From CAZBGL01 sp964491375 (GTDB lineage: Bacteria; Desulfobacterota; Deferrisomatia; Deferrisomatales; Deferrisomataceae), in NCBI GenBank assembly GCA_964491375.1, contig CAZBGL010000119.1, forward strand, positions 1 through 11,362: a DNA stretch of 11,362 nucleotides. The letters are read 5' to 3'. Within the stretch, counting starts at the first letter, position 1. The number at the start of each line of letters is the position of its first letter. Shown piece after piece: positions 7,325-11,362 of this stretch. The position numbers and the translations under genes were made by a program. The notes under the pieces were generated by a model, which ran no database searches, was not told the origin of the DNA, and saw nothing but the letters and a program-made list of their open reading frames with translations.

Positions 7325-8728
7325 GCGCGGCCTCAGCCCGAGGAACGAGGCCACGGCGTCGGTCGAGCGCTCGATCGCCACCGGACGGTTCACCAGTTCC
7401 TGGCGGGGCTCGATTCCGTACGCCGGGTCCAGCGTCCCGCTGAAATAGGCCTCCTGGAAGCCCGCGAACTTGAGCTGGTGGCTCGTCGAGTCGCACACGA
7501 AGCGTCCCTCCCTGGGGACCAACCCCTCCCGAACGGCCCTGCGCAGCCCCGCCACGGCCTCCCCGCCCTGGGTGCACACCACATGGCCGTGGCGGTTCAC
7601 GAAGAGCATGGTGTCCAGGATCTCTTGTTCGCTCACCCGCACGCACACGAAGCGCTCCCGGTAGGGGCCCTCCACGAGCTCCCGGACCTTCGGGAACGAG
7701 ACCGGGTTGCCGATCATGGCGGCCTGAGCCACGCTGGGACGAACCGTCACCGGCTCGTACCGGCCGGTTTCCCTCCAGCGCGCCACCGGGTCGGCGTGCT
7801 CGCTCTGGACCCCCACGATCCGGGGCAGGCCGTCCGTGATCCCGAGCCGGTGGAGATCCAGGAACCCCTCCAGGATCGCCGTCACGTTCCCGGCGTTTCC
7901 GATGGGGACCACCACGGCGGCGTCCCCCACCTTCCACCCCAGTTGCTGGGCCACCTCGAAGGCGAACGTCTTCTGCCCGTTGATCCGCACGGGGTTCTTG
8001 GAGTTCAGGAGGAACACCTCGTAACGCTCTGCCAAGTCCTCCACCAGCCGCATACAGTCGTCGAACACCCCCGGAACCTCGAGGACCCGGGCCCCGCTTC
8101 CCAGGGGTTGTCCCAGTTGCTGGGGGGTCACCCGTCCCCGGGGCAGGAGCACGGCCGAGCGCACCGCGTCCTTGGGAAGATAGGCCAGGTACAGGGCGGC
8201 CGCAGCCGACGTGTCGCCCGTGCTGGCGCAGATGCCCAGCACCGTCCCTGGCCTGCGGGTGTGCAGGTGGTGGTTCAGGAAGCTGATGGCGCTGGCCATG
8301 CCGCGGTCCTTGAAGGACGCCGAGGGGTTCTGCCCATCGTTCTTCACGAAGAACGGCACCCCCACCCATTCGCTCAGCTCCGGGTTCGCCCGTACCAGGG
8401 GCGTGTGTCCCTCGCCCAGGTACACCACGTGTTCCAGGGGCACGCACGGGAGGACCAGCTCGTGGAAACAGAAGACCCCCTGGAGGGCCTCCACCCCGCT
8501 TGCCCGCCTCAGGTCGAACACCCGGCGCCACTCGGAACCGCGGCGTTCTCTCAGGGCATCGAAGTTGCGGTCCTCGACCCGGAGCAGGCTCCCGCAGTCC
8601 GGACAGGTGTACAGGAGCCGCTCGAGGGGGGCCGTGCGGCCGCACCCGATGCACCGGTAGACCATGTCGGGCTCGTGGCGCGGGAGGATGTCCACTCCGG
8701 TCAACTCGCGGATCTCTTCAGGAGTCAC
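7310..8728 (-). CDS. thrC: Threonine synthase
   Basis: This PLP-dependent fold-type-II enzyme converts O-phospho-L-homoserine to L-threonine in the cytoplasm. I chose GTG 8728 because GAGGAGG lies 7 bases upstream; an ATG at 8881 would add 51 residues across the intergenic promoter region. The product has 472 aa. A zinc-ribbon-like module sits at the N-terminus (C26-x2-C29 and C42-x2-C45). The PLP lysine is K140 in NPSASFKDRG. ASTGDTSAAAA and VVVPIGNAGNVTAILEGF match the conserved phosphate-binding and substrate regions. DSTSHQLKF lies near the end. Length and motifs suit a functional enzyme. No hom or thrB lies nearby, so it is transcribed alone. Related PLP lyases such as threonine dehydratase lack this combination of zinc ribbon and motifs. 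Confidence 0.95.
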   Translation of the reverse strand: MTPEEIRELTGVDILPRHEPDMVYRCIGCGRTAPLERLLYTCPDCGSLLRVEDRNFDALRERRGSEWRRVFDLRRASGVEALQGVFCFHELVLPCVPLEHVVYLGEGHTPLVRANPELSEWVGVPFFVKNDGQNPSASFKDRGMASAISFLNHHLHTRRPGTVLGICASTGDTSAAAALYLAYLPKDAVRSAVLLPRGRVTPQQLGQPLGSGARVLEVPGVFDDCMRLVEDLAERYEVFLLNSKNPVRINGQKTFAFEVAQQLGWKVGDAAVVVPIGNAGNVTAILEGFLDLHRLGITDGLPRIVGVQSEHADPVARWRETGRYEPVTVRPSVAQAAMIGNPVSFPKVRELVEGPYRERFVCVRVSEQEILDTMLFVNRHGHVVCTQGGEAVAGLRRAVREGLVPREGRFVCDSTSHQLKFAGFQEAYFSGTLDPAYGIEPRQELVNRPVAIERSTDAVASFLGLRPRSSAG

Positions 8729-8764
8729 GGTTCCGCCTCCTCGGTGGGATCCCGGGGACACGCC

Positions 8765-8793
8765 ATTGAACGGGAACCGGCCACCCGGGTCAA
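8765..8793 (-). promoter_or_regulatory. Candidate sigma70 promoter of thrC
   Basis: On the minus strand, TTGACC (8788-8793, 5 of 6) and TTCAAT (8765-8770, 4 of 6) are 17 bases apart, giving a leader of roughly 30 bases before the GTG start. The inverted repeat at 8795-8809 abuts the -35 box on its upstream side, where an activator could bind. Confidence 0.5.
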
Positions 8794-8794
8794 G

Positions 8795-8809
8795 GCGCAA
8801 ACCTTGCGC
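8795..8809. promoter_or_regulatory. Dyad GCGCAA-N3-TTGCGC between thrC and the barrel gene
   Basis: A perfect 6+3+6 inverted repeat lies in the divergent intergenic region. It sits just upstream of the thrC -35 candidate and about 75 bases before the outer-membrane gene start. A near-identical dyad (GCACAA-N3-TTGTGC) occurs at 9538-9552 ahead of the DUF523 gene. I infer a transcription-factor operator; the regulator is unknown. Confidence 0.4.
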
Positions 8810-8883
8810 TCGTGAAACCGAATGCGTTATTTGAGTAGCCTGTTTCCCCCGGCCCGTCCGAACATCCACTCCGGGAGGCATCC

Positions 8884-9450
8884 ATGCGCCGCGCTGCCGT
8901 GTTGGCCTCTTTCGTGACCGCGTTCCTTTCGCTCGGGGGAGCCGCGCCGCCCGGCGCAGCAGCCACCCGGGTGGGACTGCGCCTGCTGCCGTTGACCGGG
9001 CTCACCCTCCCCCACCAGCAGATTGCGGACTACCGGCCGTCGCTCCCGGTGGGTGCGGGCCTGGAGGTGCTGTACGGCGAGCGCTTCGGGTTGGCCCTGG
9101 ACATGACCACCTCCTGGCACAGGGGCGGCCCCGGAGGGGATGCCAACGTGCAGATCTCGTCGCTTCAGATCCTCGGCCGCTGGAGGTGGCCCGGCGAGAC
9201 GTGGACGCCGTTCGTGCAGGCCGGGGCGGGCGGATACCAGGCCGAGCTGGACGAGGGCCGGGGGGAAACGCCCTACGGCGGTGTGGGCGTGGTGGGGGGG
9301 GCCGGCGTCGAGCGGGCGTGGACCGACCGCATCGCCGTCCAGTTCGAGGTGCGATCCAACTGGGTCCAGGGAGAGGAGACCCTGCGCCACCGGGAACGGT
9401 GGATCGGCCATTCCCAGGCTCTGGTGTGGCTGGTGTACCGGCTCCCCTGA
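8884..9450 (+). CDS. Small outer-membrane beta-barrel protein
   Basis: The product has 188 aa. Its ATG is preceded by GGGAGG five bases upstream. The N-terminus is a classic Sec signal: two arginines, a hydrophobic core (AVLASFVTAFLSLGG) and a probable cleavage after GAAA near residue 27. The mature part of about 160 residues alternates polar and apolar residues in short strands separated by glycine-rich or charged turns. Examples are GAGLEVLYGERFGLALDMT, LGRWRWPGETWTPFVQAGAGGY, and GGAGVERAWTDRIAVQFEVRSNW. This pattern fits the OMP_b-brl / OmpA-barrel superfamily with about eight strands. The last residue is proline rather than the usual terminal aromatic, though VYRLP ends in a strand-like run. 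Specific function and ligand are unknown. It is divergent from thrC. Confidence 0.8.
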   Translation: MRRAAVLASFVTAFLSLGGAAPPGAAATRVGLRLLPLTGLTLPHQQIADYRPSLPVGAGLEVLYGERFGLALDMTTSWHRGGPGGDANVQISSLQILGRWRWPGETWTPFVQAGAGGYQAELDEGRGETPYGGVGVVGGAGVERAWTDRIAVQFEVRSNWVQGEETLRHRERWIGHSQALVWLVYRLP

Positions 9451-9497
9451 GTTTCCACACCGCACTGTGGATAACCTGTGGAGACGTTTGTGGACAG
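9451..9497. promoter_or_regulatory. Cluster of DnaA boxes (one perfect, three weaker)
   Basis: TGTGGATAA (9466-9474) is the exact reverse of the consensus DnaA box TTATCCACA. Two weaker same-orientation copies follow, TGTGGAGAC (9477-9485) and TGTGGACAG (9489-9497), each matching 7 of 9. A fourth 7-of-9 copy in the other orientation lies at 9451-9459. The three same-orientation boxes start 11 and 12 bases apart, about one helical turn. Confidence 0.65.
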
Positions 9498-9537
9498 GAG
9501 CCGGAACAGCCGATTTTTCCGGGCCTCCGTCCGGATC

Positions 9538-9552
9538 GCACAACTTTTGTGC
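9538..9552. promoter_or_regulatory. Dyad GCACAA-N3-TTGTGC upstream of the DUF523 gene
   Basis: A perfect 6+3+6 inverted repeat extends imperfectly to 9535-9555 (AT on the left pairs with AT on the right, with one mismatch between). It matches the dyad at 8795-8809 in half-site, spacing and symmetry. It could be an operator for the gene starting at 9582 or 9666. Confidence 0.4.
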
Positions 9553-9581
9553 AATGATGTTTTCTCAGTGATCTCGGATAG

Positions 9582-10865
9582 ATGCAAGAAAAGCACGGAT
9601 TTCCGGACGGCTACGCGACCGCTTCGGAGGCCCACCGGCCGTTATCCACAAACCGTGCCGGCCCGGTGGTGCTGCTGAGCGCCTGCCTGGCGGGTCTGCC
9701 CACCCGGTACGACGGCAGCCACCGCCGGGCAGGGGAGCTCCTGGGGGCGCTGGACGGGGCCGGAATCCGGTGGGTTCCCGTCTGCCCGGAACAACTCGGG
9801 GGCCTGCCCACTCCCAGACCGGCGTGCTGGCTCGCAGGGGGTGGGGGACCCGAGGTGCTGGAGGGGCGGGCCCGCGTGGTCGACGAGCACGGGGTCGACC
9901 GCACCGGGGCCTTCGTGGCCGGGGCCCGGGCGGTGCTCGGGCTGGCGCGCCGGCTCCGGGCCCGCTGGGCCGTGCTGCAGGACGGAAGCCCCTCCTGCGG
10001 GGTTCACCGGACCCACCGGGATGCCACGAAAGTGCCGGGCCGGGGGGTGACCGCAACGTGCCTGGCCCACGAGGGCATCGAGGTCCTGGCGCCCTCCGAA
10101 GCCCTGGCACGGATCCGAGCGTCCGAAAACGAGGTCGGCTCACCGGCCGGCCGAAACCCGCAAAAGGAGGGAACCATGGTCAAGGTCACCTACCAGGGAC
10201 ACGCCTGCTTCCACCTGGACGACGGGGCCCACCGCGTGCTGATCGATCCTTTCCTCACCGGGAATCCCCATGCCCAGGCGGGACCGGAATCCTTCGAGGA
10301 CCTGGACGCCATCCTCGTGACCCACGGCCACGGAGACCATCTGGGGGATGCCGTGGAGATCTCCAAGCGCACCGGCGCAATCATCGTGGCCCCGTTCGAA
10401 CTGGCGGCCTTCTGCCAGCGCAGGGGGGCCAACGTGCACCCCATGCACATCGGCGGGAGCCGAAGGTTCGAGTTCGGACGGGTGAAGCTCACGATCGCCC
10501 ACCACGGGTCTGCCTTCGTGGACAAGGGCACCGAGTACACGGGCAACCCCTGCGGGTTCCTGCTGGAGCTCGGGGGGCTCCTCTTCTACCACGCCGGGGA
10601 CACGGCCCTTTTCTACGACATGAAGCTCATCGGCGAGATGAACCGGATCGACGTGGCCTTCCTGCCCATCGGCGACAACTTCACCATGGGCCCGGAGGAC
10701 GCGGCCAAGGCGGTGGAGTTCCTGAGGCCCCGGTGGGTGGTGCCCATGCACTACGGCACCTTCGACGTGCTGGAACAGTCGCCCGAGGGCTTCGTAAAGG
10801 CCCTGGAGGGAACGGACGTGGAGGTGGTCGTGATCCCCTTCGGCGGCACCCGGGAGTTTCGTTGA
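9582..10865 (+). CDS. Continuous DUF523 + UPF0173 hydrolase open frame
   Basis: One frame of 427 codons encodes two domains. Residues about 29-185 are a DUF523 protein, with LLSACLAGLPTRYDG (31-45), VPVCPEQLGGLPTPRP (65-80), GSPSCG (135-140) and GRGVTA (153-158). Its cysteines C35, C68 and C139 suggest metal or thiol chemistry; the function of the family is not established to my knowledge. After a linker of about 15-20 residues, M199 opens a complete UPF0173 metallo-hydrolase. The start is uncertain: ATG 9582 has no clear ribosome site and adds 28 atypical residues over a perfect DnaA box, while GTG 9666 places the start at the usual DUF523 N-terminus but also lacks one. No stop separates the domains, so either a fusion protein is made or the stop was lost by mutation or sequencing error. 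Confidence 0.7.
   Translation: MQEKHGFPDGYATASEAHRPLSTNRAGPVVLLSACLAGLPTRYDGSHRRAGELLGALDGAGIRWVPVCPEQLGGLPTPRPACWLAGGGGPEVLEGRARVVDEHGVDRTGAFVAGARAVLGLARRLRARWAVLQDGSPSCGVHRTHRDATKVPGRGVTATCLAHEGIEVLAPSEALARIRASENEVGSPAGRNPQKEGTMVKVTYQGHACFHLDDGAHRVLIDPFLTGNPHAQAGPESFEDLDAILVTHGHGDHLGDAVEISKRTGAIIVAPFELAAFCQRRGANVHPMHIGGSRRFEFGRVKLTIAHHGSAFVDKGTEYTGNPCGFLLELGGLLFYHAGDTALFYDMKLIGEMNRIDVAFLPIGDNFTMGPEDAAKAVEFLRPRWVVPMHYGTFDVLEQSPEGFVKALEGTDVEVVVIPFGGTREFR
9642..9650 (+). promoter_or_regulatory. Perfect DnaA box TTATCCACA
   Basis: An exact consensus 9-mer, opposite in orientation to the perfect box at 9466-9474 and 168 bases downstream of it. Such an AT-rich 9-mer is rare by chance in DNA of this composition. 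It lies just before the conserved start of DUF523, inside the reading frame only if the upstream ATG is used. Confidence 0.6.
10176..10865 (+). CDS. UPF0173 metal-dependent hydrolase (MBL fold), likely independent start
   Basis: ATG 10176 is preceded by AAAGGAGG five bases upstream, the strongest ribosome site in this half of the window, so a free 229-aa product is likely even though the frame continues from DUF523. That length matches typical UPF0173 proteins. Residue numbers from this ATG: the metallo-beta-lactamase motif is THGHGDH (49-55, with H50, H52, D54, H55), further metal ligands fit the H and D of YHAGDTALF (138-146), and H192 lies in MHYGTF. The opening TYQGHACFHL and the stretch LIDPFLTGNP are family hallmarks. 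It is related to UlaG-type lactonases, but the substrate is unknown. Location is cytoplasmic by lack of a signal peptide. Confidence 0.9.
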   Translation: MVKVTYQGHACFHLDDGAHRVLIDPFLTGNPHAQAGPESFEDLDAILVTHGHGDHLGDAVEISKRTGAIIVAPFELAAFCQRRGANVHPMHIGGSRRFEFGRVKLTIAHHGSAFVDKGTEYTGNPCGFLLELGGLLFYHAGDTALFYDMKLIGEMNRIDVAFLPIGDNFTMGPEDAAKAVEFLRPRWVVPMHYGTFDVLEQSPEGFVKALEGTDVEVVVIPFGGTREFR

Positions 10866-10892
10866 ACAACACCGGGCCTGGATGTAAGGTAT

Positions 10893-10928
10893 GGGGCGTC
10901 CGGGGCCCGCGATGCCCCGGGACGCCCC
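10893..10928. repeat. GC-rich hairpin in the hydrolase to hypothetical-gene gap
   Basis: GGGGCGTCC-GGGGC (10893-10906) pairs with GCCCCGGGACGCCCC (10914-10928), leaving one bulged base and a 7-base loop. There is no T-run, so it is not a standard intrinsic terminator; it could be an RNA stability element, an attenuator or a Rho-assisted stop. A weak -35/-10-like pair (TTGAAC at 10862, TAAGGT at 10885) precedes it and I do not count it as a promoter. Confidence 0.45.
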
Positions 10929-10959
10929 CGGCCCACGCCCACCACAAGGCATCCGATCC

Positions 10960-11362
10960 ATGGATCCTCGGCCCGAGAGACTGACCATCGCCCCGGAGGC
11001 GGCCGACGCACTGGCCGAACGGGCCATCGTGCACGACCTGGACCGCTCCGGGCTCCCCCACGTGCTCGTCAAGGTGCCCGACTTGGCCAAGGCCGTGGAG
11101 GCGGAGCTGGGCATCGAGATCCAGCAGGAACCGGACGGGTGCATCGCCCTGTCCATCCTCTTGTACGACATCCCGTCCGAGCCCGTGAGCTACGACCTGC
11201 GGCTCTACCCGGACCAGCCCGAGGACCTCAGGTTCCTCCGGGCCTTCCTGGAACACAAGCGGTTCCGGCTGCGTCCGTGCGAGCCCTCGGCCGAGGGGTG
11301 GTCGGTGGGCCCGGTGCAGACCCTCCGGCTCCCTCCGGCCGTGGTCCTGCGGCTAAAACACT
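10960..11362 (+). CDS. Hypothetical protein, 3' end beyond window
   Basis: ATG 10960 opens 134 codons that run to the window edge without a stop. Only a weak ribosome-like AAGGC lies about 10 bases upstream. I recognise no family. The protein starts MDPRPERLTIAPEAADALAE, has an alternating hydrophobic pattern suggestive of alpha/beta structure (HVLVKVPDLAKAVEAELGIE; IALSILLYDIP) and a basic helix (FLRAFLEHKRFRLRP). It has no signal peptide or membrane segment. Two cysteines are visible and no catalytic motif. Codon use is GC-rich and like its neighbours, and the antisense frames here look less protein-like. It may form an operon with the hydrolase 94 bases upstream, with a strong hairpin between them. 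Confidence 0.6.
   Translation, partial: MDPRPERLTIAPEAADALAERAIVHDLDRSGLPHVLVKVPDLAKAVEAELGIEIQQEPDGCIALSILLYDIPSEPVSYDLRLYPDQPEDLRFLRAFLEHKRFRLRPCEPSAEGWSVGPVQTLRLPPAVVLRLKH

Larger units (their letters stand above)
9451..9665. other. Origin-like or DnaA-regulated intergenic region
   Basis: This segment follows the barrel gene's stop. It holds the DnaA-box cluster at its left end, an AT-richer stretch (about 9541-9600) with runs such as CAACTTTTGTG and GTTTTCTC, the dyad at 9538-9552, and an isolated perfect TTATCCACA at 9642-9650. An inverted repeat CCGGAA-N10-TTCCGG (9501-9522) also lies here. The right part is formally in frame with DUF523 if translation starts at 9582, but conserved DUF523 sequence begins only after about 9666. 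I see boxes in both orientations around an AT-rich element. Whether this is oriC, a DnaA-titrating site or a DnaA-controlled promoter cannot be decided from the window. Confidence 0.45.

Noticed and set aside
7478..8815. 445-codon open frame antisense to thrC
   Set aside because: thrC is unmistakable on the other strand, and this frame reads as low-complexity His/Pro/Arg shadow sequence.
8804..8832. Plus-strand promoter TTGCGC-N17-TTATTT for the barrel gene
   Set aside because: The -10 element matches only 2 of 6, and the -35 is half of the dyad; too weak to call.
8729..8881. N-terminal extension of threonine synthase to ATG 8881
   Set aside because: The extra 51 residues are unlike the family and cover the promoter region; GTG 8728 has an ideal ribosome site.
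10140..11171. 343-codon minus-strand frame across the hydrolase and the last gene
   Set aside because: It is antisense to the clear metallo-hydrolase and shows no family motif; the plus frame from 10960 is more protein-like.
1..11362. CRISPR array, toxin-antitoxin or defence cassette
   Set aside because: No spaced direct repeats or recognisable effector genes were found on either strand.

Overview
The window is GC-rich DNA (about two thirds G+C by eye), densely packed with genes on both strands, from a Gram-negative bacterium. The Gram-negative call rests on a small signal-peptide outer-membrane barrel. The gene set (FapA/DUF342 protein, zinc-ribbon threonine synthase, UPF0173 hydrolase, very large Ig/cadherin-repeat exoprotein) fits a high-GC Desulfobacterota/'Deltaproteobacteria'-grade organism. 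That taxonomic guess is inference; no marker gene here settles it.

Left to right: (1) positions 2-4453, plus strand, the 3' part of a giant repeat protein with a PKD-like domain, a run of FN3-like units ending in PWS motifs, two cadherin/tandem-95 repeats, two cysteine-paired Ig domains and a C-terminal jelly-roll-like domain. (2) 4417-4968, minus, a divergent glycine-cleavage-H-like protein that overlaps it tail to tail. (3) 5075-5234, minus, a complete tRNA-Ala(CGC) unit with its own sigma70-type promoter and a 14-bp terminator hairpin. (4) 5399-7324, plus, a FapA/DUF342 protein with an apparently duplicated N-terminal region, preceded by a hairpin-rich leader and a possible sigma28-like promoter. 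(5) 7310-8728, minus, threonine synthase, overlapping fapA tail to tail. (6) 8884-9450, plus, an outer-membrane beta-barrel protein, divergent from thrC. (7) 9451-9665, a regulatory or origin-like region with two perfect DnaA 9-mers in opposite orientation, weaker boxes 11-12 bp apart, an AT-rich stretch and a dyad. (8) 9582-10865, plus, one open frame encoding a DUF523 domain followed without a stop by a UPF0173 metallo-beta-lactamase-fold hydrolase that also has its own strong Shine-Dalgarno site. (9) 10960-end, plus, an unidentified protein cut by the window edge.

The genes do not form one pathway: most are short, independently transcribed housekeeping or envelope units. The most interesting unexplained signals are the DnaA-box cluster at 9451-9650, the in-frame DUF523/hydrolase junction, and two matching GCRCAA-N3-TTGYGC dyads at 8795 and 9538 that suggest a shared regulator. 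No CRISPR array, insertion sequence, integrase, rRNA or defence cassette was seen.
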